Shown here piece after piece: positions 1 to 5,545 of a DNA stretch of 5,545 nt; within the stretch, counting starts at the first letter, position 1; each line of letters opens with the position of its first letter. The notes below the pieces were generated by a model, which was not told the DNA's origin, did no database searches, and was given only the letters and a program-made list of their open reading frames with translations. The stretch covers positions 1 to 5,545 of the forward strand of contig JAFZAR010000167.1 of NCBI GenBank assembly GCA_017557085.1. The letters run 5' to 3'. The DNA comes from Verrucomicrobiota bacterium (GTDB lineage Bacteria > Verrucomicrobiota > Verrucomicrobiia > Limisphaerales > UBA1412). Both the position numbers and the translations under genes were made by a program.

Positions 1-380
1 ATGTTGTCATCCGTCCCGGAAATACAGAACTAGGCTGGAGCACTATTGGGATTACTCTTGTCAAAGGTGAAGCATTTAAAGCTCCCTCCAAAGCTTTGAT
101 TATAGCTACCGGACGGACGGAAAATACGGATATGCAGTGGAAAAACGAAAAACATGATTCTGTGGGAACTCATTGGGGACATTCGCCGGTACTGACAGAA
201 CCTGTTCCATTTGAAATGACTTTGCCGGAAAACCATACAAAGGTTAAATGCTATGCTTTAGATCCATTAGGAAATCGGATAAAGGAAATACCCTTGGTGT
301 CAAAAGGAGATAAATGTATTCTCACTTCGGACAATCATTCCGGTGTTTCTACTATCTGGTATGAGGTCGTTATGGAATAA
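1..380 (+). CDS. C-terminal fragment of a probable secreted glycoside-hydrolase-like protein (5' end outside window)
   Basis: The reading frame is open from base 3 to the TAA at 378-380, giving 125 residues with no visible start, so the gene begins upstream of the window. The fragment is rich in alternating hydrophobic and polar residues, as in an all-beta sandwich domain. It carries ALIIATGRTENTDMQW (fragment residues 31-46), then SVGTHWG (53-59), PVLTEP (62-67), and ends in STIWYEVVME. From memory of the families, a pattern of the type 'vGRxENTxMxW ... SVGxxWG ... PVLxEP ... TLWYEx' closes large predicted glycoside hydrolases in Verrucomicrobiota, Planctomycetota and some Paenibacillus. This end domain is accessory, and no catalytic residues can be seen in the fragment. 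The substrate is therefore unknown. A secreted enzyme acting on plant or algal polysaccharide is an inference. Another multidomain exported protein with the same C-terminal sandwich would look identical here. Confidence 0.55.
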   Translation, partial: VVIRPGNTELGWSTIGITLVKGEAFKAPSKALIIATGRTENTDMQWKNEKHDSVGTHWGHSPVLTEPVPFEMTLPENHTKVKCYALDPLGNRIKEIPLVSKGDKCILTSDNHSGVSTIWYEVVME

Positions 381-400
381 TGGATCAGTTTGTTAATGAA

Positions 401-428
401 TTGACTCTAAAGGAATTTGTGGTAATCT
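401..428 (+). promoter_or_regulatory. Possible sigma70-type promoter for ilvN
   Basis: TTGACT at 401-406 matches the -35 consensus at five of six bases. After a 16-base spacer, TAATCT at 423-428 keeps the most important -10 positions (T1, A2, T6) and is preceded by TGG at 420-422, an extended -10 pattern. A start site about seven bases downstream would fall on or next to the ATG at 435, which would make the mRNA leaderless or nearly so. The -10 match is only three of six, so this is a suggestion from spacing and sequence. Transcription could instead continue from the upstream gene, since no terminator is visible between them. Confidence 0.3.
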
Positions 429-434
429 GTTGTT

Positions 435-911
435 ATGCGGCATACGATATCCGTATTAGTTGAGAATAAATTTGGCGCTCTGACAAGGGTGGCGGGGCTT
501 TTTAGTGGGCGTGGTTATAACATTCATTCATTGAATGTGGCACCAACGCATGACCCGACATTGTCACGTATGACGATTGTTACCAATGGAGATGAGGCAA
601 CGATTGAGCAGATCGTCAAACAGCTCAATAAACTGATAGATGTTCTAAAGGTGGAGGATTTTGGTGCGGATGAAGCTCATATTGATCGTGAATTAGCTTT
701 GATCCGGATCCAGACTACACCCTCAACGAGAACAGAAGCGATGCAGGTCAGCCAGATTTTTAGGGCGAAGATCGTGGATGTTCAAATGGATACTCTTACC
801 ATGGAAGTCACGGGACAAGAATCCAAGATCGAGAAATTCATAGAACTAATGAAGCACTTTACCATCTTGGAAATTACTCGAACCGGGCGTATTGCTATGT
901 CTCGCGACTGA
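435..911 (+). CDS. ilvN: Acetolactate synthase small (regulatory) subunit
   Basis: The product is the regulatory subunit of acetohydroxyacid synthase, the first common enzyme of valine, leucine and isoleucine synthesis. It binds the catalytic subunit IlvB/IlvI in the cytoplasm, raises its activity and normally confers feedback inhibition by valine. The 158 residues match the usual length of the short IlvH type (about 160). An N-terminal ACT domain covers roughly residues 3-75, with SVLVENKFGALTRVAGLFS (6-24), RGYNI (26-30) and the family signature THDPTLSRMTI. A second C-terminal domain spans about 84-157. N11, G14 and N29, the valine-site positions known from Escherichia coli IlvH, are all kept, so valine sensitivity is likely. 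The ATG at 435 is the only plausible start, because an in-frame TAA lies at 423-425 with no start codon between. No Shine-Dalgarno sequence sits at normal spacing; AAGGA at 410-414 is 20 bases away. No ilvB is adjacent, which is unusual. Confidence 0.96.
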   Translation: MRHTISVLVENKFGALTRVAGLFSGRGYNIHSLNVAPTHDPTLSRMTIVTNGDEATIEQIVKQLNKLIDVLKVEDFGADEAHIDRELALIRIQTTPSTRTEAMQVSQIFRAKIVDVQMDTLTMEVTGQESKIEKFIELMKHFTILEITRTGRIAMSRD

Positions 912-912
912 T

Positions 913-3900
913 TTATTGAGACTGCGGTAAAAGCGAAACAAGAGGTAGAAAATTCGATTTTCTTAAATCGAAACGGCAGACGGGTTTTGCCGGACAATAC
1001 AGGCAGGAGATCTTGGAATCCTTTTTGGGAGCGACAGGGAATTTTCCGCACAAGATGTTTTTAGAGAGGACCAAAATGATTTGCCTGGTCTGATCAATGA
1101 GTTCTTTCAGCTTTTCTTCAGTAACAGGATCCTCACTGCTTTTATAGATGCCGTTTTCACTGGTTCTTACGGCAAAATGTTGAGACCGGCTTTTAAAAGG
1201 AACACAATCCAGGATGGGGTTTTCATTTTCTAAAACCAGGTTCTGATCAAACCTTCCACGAAGCTGGAAGAGTTTTTCAGGTAAATTTCCATCTTTGCCT
1301 TTGGGCGTGCTGAGATTCAAATAGAAAGCTCCGGCCAGCTTGACTTTATCAGGAGAGATATTATCTTTTTTCAACAGCTTCAAGATACTTTTGATATCTT
1401 CCTGCAGAGCGCAAAGGTAGGCAGTTAGCTGAAGGTTTAATCCGGATTTGAATTCATTTTCTTTAAATTTGTGTTCGCTGTTTTTGTAGTCAATAACGGC
1501 CAGCCACAGATTGTTTTGTGCATCCTGGTAAACATCGATACGGTCTATAGTTCCTTTGAAGCAAACAGATATTCCTTTTTCTTTGATAGTCCAGTGGAAT
1601 TGTTCTTTGGAATCAGGAGAGAATCGAAGTTCAGACAGTGCCGGATCAAATTTGTAAGTGGAAAAATAGTTGTTTAAATTCCTGAGATAAAGATAAATTT
1701 TTTGTTTGGCCTGAAGAAATTGTGAATAGCCGCCTTCCAGGACGAAGGTCTCATCCTGATCTTCATTGAAAATGTAATGCGAAGCTTCTTCTACACACTC
1801 CTGAATGATAGTTTCAAGTTCTCCGTTATCTATAGCATTCCTGATGATATCCCGCCAGGTGGAATTTTCTTCAGTGACTTTCTGATGGAAGATTTCCAGA
1901 GCTTTATGAGTGAAAGTTCCCAGTTTATCGCGTCCCAAAGTCCATTCTTCCCGTTCTTTGGATTTCAGAATATACTCCACAAAAAAACTGAACGGACATT
2001 TGGCGTAGGTTTCCAGTTTGCTTACACTTAATTGAAGTGTGTTTCCATAATGTTTTAAGATAGAGTCTTCCGTTACAGTAAAAGAACGAGGTTTTTCTTC
2101 ATGATGGAGGAAGTGAGAAAGTTCACATTCGGAAATACTGTCTTTTAACGTAAGATCCTTTTCCGCGAAATTGTGGATAGTGTATTTGAAATCTTCTTGA
2201 AGGATCTTGATGTATCGTGACGGGGTAAGCTGATTTCCTTCCGAGTTTTGTTCGGAGTAGGTGATGAGTAATTTTTCGCTGGGACGTGTAAAAGCGATAT
2301 AGGAATGATAGTTTTCTCTTTGTTTTTTCTCCAATGCACTGAGATCCAGTTTGATTTTCTGGGGATCTATGAATTTGATTTCTTCATTGGTAAACAGGGT
2401 AGATTCATTTTCAAGATAGGGAAAAACAGAGTCATTCATACCTCCGAAAACCATGAATTTTACATTCTGACTTCGGCTTCTATCTATGCTACCCATAACG
2501 ACTTGATCAATAGAAGGAGGAATGGCGGAAACGGTAAGTCCGGAGAATCCGGCCTGAATGATTTCATACCACTTTTCCAGGGTATAGGATTCGCCTTGAA
2601 AGGCTAATCTGAATATCCTCAACCAGCTTTCCATTCGGGTCCAGACGGTTCTATGGATTTGAGGAGATATTCCGCTTTCTATGGCGAAAGAGGGATCATT
2701 TTGGGAGGCGCTCCACTCTTCCAGCTGACTTCTTAAATCGAATTTCTGCCAAATGTGTTGGATTGCGTCAGCGACTTTTTGAGAAGGAATAGGTTGTTTG
2801 AGGAAATCTTCTGCAGAGCTCTCAGGTTGATCCCCGGAAACATCTTTTTCAAATTGGAGCAAAGTGCTGATTGTCAAATTACTGGCATTTTCAAAAAGTT
2901 TGATTAAAGACTCTTTTTTGCGGGAATGGGCAAATCCATTTTTCCAAAGGTCGTTTTTCCAGAAATTTTCGCAGTTGAAGTTATGCTTGAGCAACTCGTT
3001 TTCGATCTCATCCGCTTCATCCAGTGTCAGCCCTGCCAGTTCAGACTTGAAGATGGAAAGGATCACTTCTTGTTCCCAGCCGAATGCTGCGGTATGGAGA
3101 AAATGCAGAGTGAGTTCTATAGCCGGATGATGCGCGATGCTTTGCGGAATGTCTAAAAAGAAAGGAATGTTGTAGTGGCGGAATACATTCCTAAAGATGT
3201 TCTGATAATCCTGGAGATTTCTGAAAGCAACAAAGCAATCCCGATAACGATGATCGGACTGTGGATCTCTTACGAATTCTGTGATTTTTCGTGCGATCAG
3301 TACCGCTTCATCCCAAGTTCCCGCACATTTGAAAATTTCAATATCGCGTGAGGAGGGTGACAAACTGTCTTTTGCTATGGATCCCAGCCAGTGATGTTCA
3401 AGATATCGCAATGATACAGAGTCTTTGAACCGACCAAGTGTGGAATTGGAATCCAAAGAGTGTTTGCTCATTTGCGTTTCCTCTTTCACGATCGTCTGTA
3501 TTTTTTGGAAGAGCGGGTAGGTAAAGTTCCAGAATGAGCGTGCGGTGGTGCTTTCACCCAGTTCATTTGCATTGATACAGACCGCAAAAGTCATTTGGTC
3601 GGTAACATCAGCCAGGGCAGAAAGCAGTTCAAATTGTTGAGGTGTCAGATCTGTAAAACCATCCAGCCACACCTGCTGGATCAGAGATTGCCGAGGATGA
3701 AGCCGATGCCAATCACGAACCGCCTGAATAACCTGATCCAGGGAATGATCCGCGTCCAGGATTTTTTTACTTTTTATCCAGGACTGATATTCTCCCAGGA
3801 GGATAGCCAAATCATGGATCTTGCTGCGCAGACGGGGATGAGACAATCCATCTGCCATTTGAAGGATTTTTTCCGGAGATTGGTTCTGCTGTTGGATGAG

Positions 3901-4296
3901 TGTGAGTATTCTTGCGATCTGGATGGATAAAAATGGATCGTCAGAATGGCCTTGATAGAATTGGAGAGGTTCTTTTCTCTCTTTAATAAGAAGGGCTTGG
4001 ACCAGCATGGAATGCGATTCTTCATCCAGAGTTTGAAGGACATTTTGTTCCAGTAGCTTAAGCAAAAAAAGTGAAAGACGCTCAAAACTGACGATTTGAA
4101 GACGGGTGCTGCCAACGATCTCATTGTCATTGCTATAGACCGCTTGTTCCATCTGGAAGGTGGATTGACGGGGCAGGATAAACAAAAGCGGTTTTCCAGA
4201 TGGAGAAGCTTTTAACGCGGAAACAGCCTCTCTGATACATTGACAGGTTTTACCGGTACCGGCTGCGCCTGTGAGCAATGTGAACCTGCAAGCCAT
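913..4296 (-). CDS. addB: AddB-type subunit of an ATP-dependent helicase-nuclease (double-strand break repair)
   Basis: AddB works with AddA to unwind and resect double-stranded DNA ends for RecA-dependent recombination. The 1127 residues fit the family (about 1160 in Bacillus subtilis). The N-terminus has a Walker A motif GAAGTGKT (10-17), the AddB-like LPRQSTFQME (41-50), VSFERL (69-74) and WLDGF (210-214). A degenerate helicase-like region follows, with FGGMNDSVFP (617-626) and AFTRPSEKL (668-676, R671 at motif VI). The C-terminal PD-(D/E)XK nuclease looks intact: H797, D918 in GTIDRID, D936 and K938 in IDYK, Q956 and Y960 in LQLTAY. C767 together with C1098, C1101 and C1107 (C-x2-C-x5-C) gives the AddB iron-sulfur cysteine set, which in the family clamps the nuclease domain and aids DNA-end binding. 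The ATG lies two bases after the upstream stop (TAATAATG) with no clear Shine-Dalgarno, suggesting translational coupling. No addA is present. A RexB-like or other AddB-related stand-alone protein is the main alternative. Confidence 0.9.
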   Translation of the reverse strand: MACRFTLLTGAAGTGKTCQCIREAVSALKASPSGKPLLFILPRQSTFQMEQAVYSNDNEIVGSTRLQIVSFERLSLFLLKLLEQNVLQTLDEESHSMLVQALLIKERKEPLQFYQGHSDDPFLSIQIARILTLIQQQNQSPEKILQMADGLSHPRLRSKIHDLAILLGEYQSWIKSKKILDADHSLDQVIQAVRDWHRLHPRQSLIQQVWLDGFTDLTPQQFELLSALADVTDQMTFAVCINANELGESTTARSFWNFTYPLFQKIQTIVKEETQMSKHSLDSNSTLGRFKDSVSLRYLEHHWLGSIAKDSLSPSSRDIEIFKCAGTWDEAVLIARKITEFVRDPQSDHRYRDCFVAFRNLQDYQNIFRNVFRHYNIPFFLDIPQSIAHHPAIELTLHFLHTAAFGWEQEVILSIFKSELAGLTLDEADEIENELLKHNFNCENFWKNDLWKNGFAHSRKKESLIKLFENASNLTISTLLQFEKDVSGDQPESSAEDFLKQPIPSQKVADAIQHIWQKFDLRSQLEEWSASQNDPSFAIESGISPQIHRTVWTRMESWLRIFRLAFQGESYTLEKWYEIIQAGFSGLTVSAIPPSIDQVVMGSIDRSRSQNVKFMVFGGMNDSVFPYLENESTLFTNEEIKFIDPQKIKLDLSALEKKQRENYHSYIAFTRPSEKLLITYSEQNSEGNQLTPSRYIKILQEDFKYTIHNFAEKDLTLKDSISECELSHFLHHEEKPRSFTVTEDSILKHYGNTLQLSVSKLETYAKCPFSFFVEYILKSKEREEWTLGRDKLGTFTHKALEIFHQKVTEENSTWRDIIRNAIDNGELETIIQECVEEASHYIFNEDQDETFVLEGGYSQFLQAKQKIYLYLRNLNNYFSTYKFDPALSELRFSPDSKEQFHWTIKEKGISVCFKGTIDRIDVYQDAQNNLWLAVIDYKNSEHKFKENEFKSGLNLQLTAYLCALQEDIKSILKLLKKDNISPDKVKLAGAFYLNLSTPKGKDGNLPEKLFQLRGRFDQNLVLENENPILDCVPFKSRSQHFAVRTSENGIYKSSEDPVTEEKLKELIDQTRQIILVLSKNILCGKFPVAPKKDSKISCLYCPAKPVCRFDLRKSNFLPLVSLLPQSQ
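953..972. other. Perfect 8-bp inverted repeat with a 4-base loop at the convergent gene junction
   Basis: TTCGATTT (953-960) and AAATCGAA (965-972) are exact reverse complements separated by TCTT. The element lies inside the last codons of addB, 42 bases downstream of the ilvN stop. In the addB transcript the hairpin would be followed by UUUU (952-949), and in the ilvN transcript by ACGGC without a U-tract. With only two G-C pairs the stem is weak. It could help stop read-through from ilvN, but it is equally explained by the FDLRKSN coding sequence. It is recorded because no other terminator-like structure was seen around the junction. Confidence 0.3.
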
Positions 4297-4301
4297 TATT
4301 A
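4294..4301 (-). promoter_or_regulatory. Stop-start junction TAATAATG coupling the DUF3616 gene to addB
   Basis: On the minus strand the DUF3616 stop TAA (4301-4299) is followed by TA and then the addB ATG (4296-4294). No Shine-Dalgarno sequence lies at the usual distance. The nearest purine patch, AGAGG at 4319-4315, is 18 bases from the ATG, and the intervening stretch contains TTCCTT. Ribosomes ending the upstream gene could reinitiate on addB, so translational coupling is the simplest reading. It is inferred from spacing only. Confidence 0.5.
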
Positions 4302-5276
4302 AGGAATTTTTATGCCTCTAAAAGTTCGTTCTTTCAAAGGCAGCTTTTTATTTTTAGCTCCATTGATTTCTTTTCCGCCGTCATCACAAAGAACGAAAAG
4401 TTGTTCTTTTCCTTGTGAATTTAAATTCAGAACGATCTCAGCTCCAAAATCTTTTTTAAAGCTTTTAATGACCTCTTTAGGCTGACTGTCCTTTTTGCCG
4501 TCCCAGCTGTAGAGTTTGCAAGTACCGGAGTCTTGCGGCCCTCCAATGATATAGTATTGAGTACCAGTGTAGCACATATCTCTTACACCTAAACCACCCA
4601 GATCCAATGTCACAGGAGAACCCAGATCCGGTTTCCCGCCTAGGATGACTTTCTCCGGATTTTTGAGTGGAACCAGGAGTGCTTTCCCTTTGGGAACGGG
4701 ATTGCGAAAACCGATCCATAACCACCCCTCAGGAGACGCGCAAAGTCCTTCAATATTGAGACCGCCTTTTTGTTTAGGAGGCAGAAGAGAGGCGGATTTC
4801 AAATTATAGGGTGCGAGTTCAGGGGAAGCAAGAAGCGCGTCCAGCATTCCAAGGAAAGGTTTTCCCTTTACCTTAACGGAAAGATTTGCGTCGTCAATTT
4901 CTGTTGCAAAAAAGATATAACGTGAAAGTTGAACTTTGCCTTTGGAAGACCTGCCATGAGAGGTGATCCAGTAGGCTGTATCACCGATTCTGGCAGCGCC
5001 TTCCAGGTCGAATTCTTTTTGCTTTCCGGGTAAAGTGATCTGATTCTGGATAGAAAAGATTTTTTCAGGAGAACCTCCATTCGGAGAAAAAAGGCGCAGT
5101 TCCTGCACTTCATCATCCGCTATAAGGAATTTATATCCTGTTTCTTCTGTACCGATGACAACCCCGGCAGATGCATCAGATATGCCCGAAAACTGGATGT
5201 ATTCTTCTGCGTGAACCGAGGTCAGCGAGAGACAGGATAAAATACATAATATCTTTTTAAAGTCGAACTTGAACAT
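4299..5276 (-). CDS. Exported DUF3616 family protein, predicted beta-propeller-like
   Basis: This is a 325-residue protein of the DUF3616 family, whose function is not established. The N-terminus is a signal peptide: FKFDFKK is followed by a hydrophobic stretch I9-T19 and a signal peptidase I site VHA|EE after A23, so the mature protein is probably periplasmic or secreted. ILSC (12-15) resembles a lipobox, but the hydrophobic core before C15 is too short and the -2 residue is atypical. The mature part shows repeated blade-like units: DLEG (90-93) then AYWITSHGR (101-109); NIEG (174-177) then WLWIGFRNP (185-193); GGLGVRD (227-233) then YYIIGGPQD (241-249); and AEIV (279-282) then LFVLCDDGG (293-301). 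These recurring 'EG ... strand ... G' patterns fit a beta-propeller. The ATG at 5276 is the first possible start, because an in-frame TAA occurs at 5298-5296 with no start codon after it. The gene follows leuS by 25 bases and precedes addB by two, so cotranscription is likely. No catalytic residues can be assigned. Confidence 0.8.
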   Translation of the reverse strand: MFKFDFKKILCILSCLSLTSVHAEEYIQFSGISDASAGVVIGTEETGYKFLIADDEVQELRLFSPNGGSPEKIFSIQNQITLPGKQKEFDLEGAARIGDTAYWITSHGRSSKGKVQLSRYIFFATEIDDANLSVKVKGKPFLGMLDALLASPELAPYNLKSASLLPPKQKGGLNIEGLCASPEGWLWIGFRNPVPKGKALLVPLKNPEKVILGGKPDLGSPVTLDLGGLGVRDMCYTGTQYYIIGGPQDSGTCKLYSWDGKKDSQPKEVIKSFKKDFGAEIVLNLNSQGKEQLFVLCDDGGKEINGAKNKKLPLKERTFRGIKIP

Positions 5277-5301
5277 CTTTTTACAGAGTTCTTCTTATTT
5301 G

Positions 5302-5545
5302 TTATCCAATGGCGATATTAACGATCTTCTTGGGAACGATAATGACCTTCTTGATCGTTTTTCCAACCAGCAGTGGCGTGATTTTCTCTGAAGAAAGAGC
5401 TGCTGCCTGGATTTGTTCTTTGGTCGCGTCCAAGGGAAGAACGATTTTATCTCTGAGTTTTCCGTTGATTTGGATCGGATATTCAAAAGTATCCTCTACA
5501 AGATGAGATTGGTCATATTGCGGCCAAGGTAAATAAGCAATGCTG
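5302..5545 (-). CDS. leuS: Leucyl-tRNA synthetase, C-terminal fragment (5' end outside window)
   Basis: Reading leftward from 5544, the frame is open for 80 codons to the TAA at 5304-5302; the catalytic core lies beyond the right edge. The fragment starts AYLPWPQYDQ and runs through VEDTFEYPIQINGKLRDKI, LDATKEQIQ and GKTIKKVIIVPKKIVNIAIG. This is the signature C-terminal domain of bacterial leucyl-tRNA synthetase ('WPxYD ... VEDxxEixvQvNGKvRxki ... GKtikKvIvVPxKlVNiV'). In the family this small flexible domain contacts the elbow of tRNA-Leu and is needed for efficient leucylation. The full enzyme attaches leucine to tRNA-Leu in the cytoplasm and edits mischarged tRNA. The C-terminus is complete and undamaged. 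The gene is the most upstream one seen on the minus strand and probably leads the transcript that continues into the DUF3616 gene and addB, as no hairpin terminator fits in the 25-base gap. Confidence 0.96.
   Translation of the reverse strand, partial: SIAYLPWPQYDQSHLVEDTFEYPIQINGKLRDKIVLPLDATKEQIQAAALSSEKITPLLVGKTIKKVIIVPKKIVNIAIG

Noticed and set aside
782..1051. 89-codon minus-strand open frame spanning the ilvN/addB junction
   Set aside because: It is out of frame with addB and antisense to ilvN, both of which are clearly real. The translation is not recognisable.
3595..3930. 111-codon open frame on the plus strand opposite addB
   Set aside because: It lies wholly within addB on the opposite strand, and its translation has no recognisable domain. 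It is a shadow of the real gene.
3774..4130. 118-codon open frame on the minus strand in another frame of addB
   Set aside because: It overlaps the conserved N-terminal part of AddB out of frame and has no family features. It is not a gene.
4253..4262. 10-base perfect palindrome CCGGTACCGG
   Set aside because: It encodes part of the Walker A motif of addB (Ala-Gly-Thr-Gly), so the coding constraint explains it. There is no sign of a regulatory site.
4626..4660. ATCCGG and CCGGAT inverted repeat within the DUF3616 gene
   Set aside because: The arms are only six bases with a long loop and no T-run. It lies in the middle of coding sequence and is likely a chance match.
5241..5290. Possible lipoprotein signal (ILSC) in the DUF3616 protein
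   Set aside because: The hydrophobic core before Cys15 is only about six residues and leucine at -2 is atypical. The signal peptidase I site VHA|EE fits better.
5309..5506. Plus-strand open frame at the right edge
   Set aside because: It is antisense to the clearly recognisable leuS C-terminus on the minus strand.

Overview
The window looks like ordinary chromosomal sequence from a bacterium of moderate-to-low GC content. It holds five protein-coding genes, two of them cut by the window edges. The best guess for the source is a member of the Verrucomicrobiota/PVC group. The left-edge fragment resembles the C-terminal domain of secreted glycoside hydrolases that are abundant there, DUF3616 proteins are common there, and none of the three visible start codons has a convincing Shine-Dalgarno sequence. 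This placement is an inference and cannot be settled without a search.

Layout. Positions 1-380 (+) hold the tail of a probable glycoside-hydrolase-like protein. After a 54-base gap, 435-911 (+) encodes a complete acetolactate synthase regulatory subunit (ilvN/ilvH). One base later the strand switches. Positions 4296-913 (-) encode a complete 1127-residue AddB-type helicase-nuclease subunit with intact nuclease and iron-sulfur cysteine motifs. Positions 5276-4299 (-) encode an exported DUF3616 protein of 325 residues. Positions 5545-5302 (-) are the last 80 codons of leucyl-tRNA synthetase (leuS).

The minus-strand genes leuS, DUF3616 and addB are spaced 25 and 2 bases apart and probably form one transcript ending in addB. 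The plus-strand ilvN gene converges on addB with a single base between the two stop codons, so neither transcript has its own intergenic terminator. The window shows no RNA genes, mobile elements, CRISPR arrays or long repeats.

The genes do not form one pathway. Leucyl-tRNA synthetase and the acetolactate synthase subunit both touch branched-chain amino acid use, AddB repairs double-strand breaks, and the other two products look exported. I found no evidence for a novel system. The points most worth a second look are the lack of addA next to addB, the lack of ilvB next to ilvN, the one-base convergent junction, and possible leaderless or non-Shine-Dalgarno translation starts.
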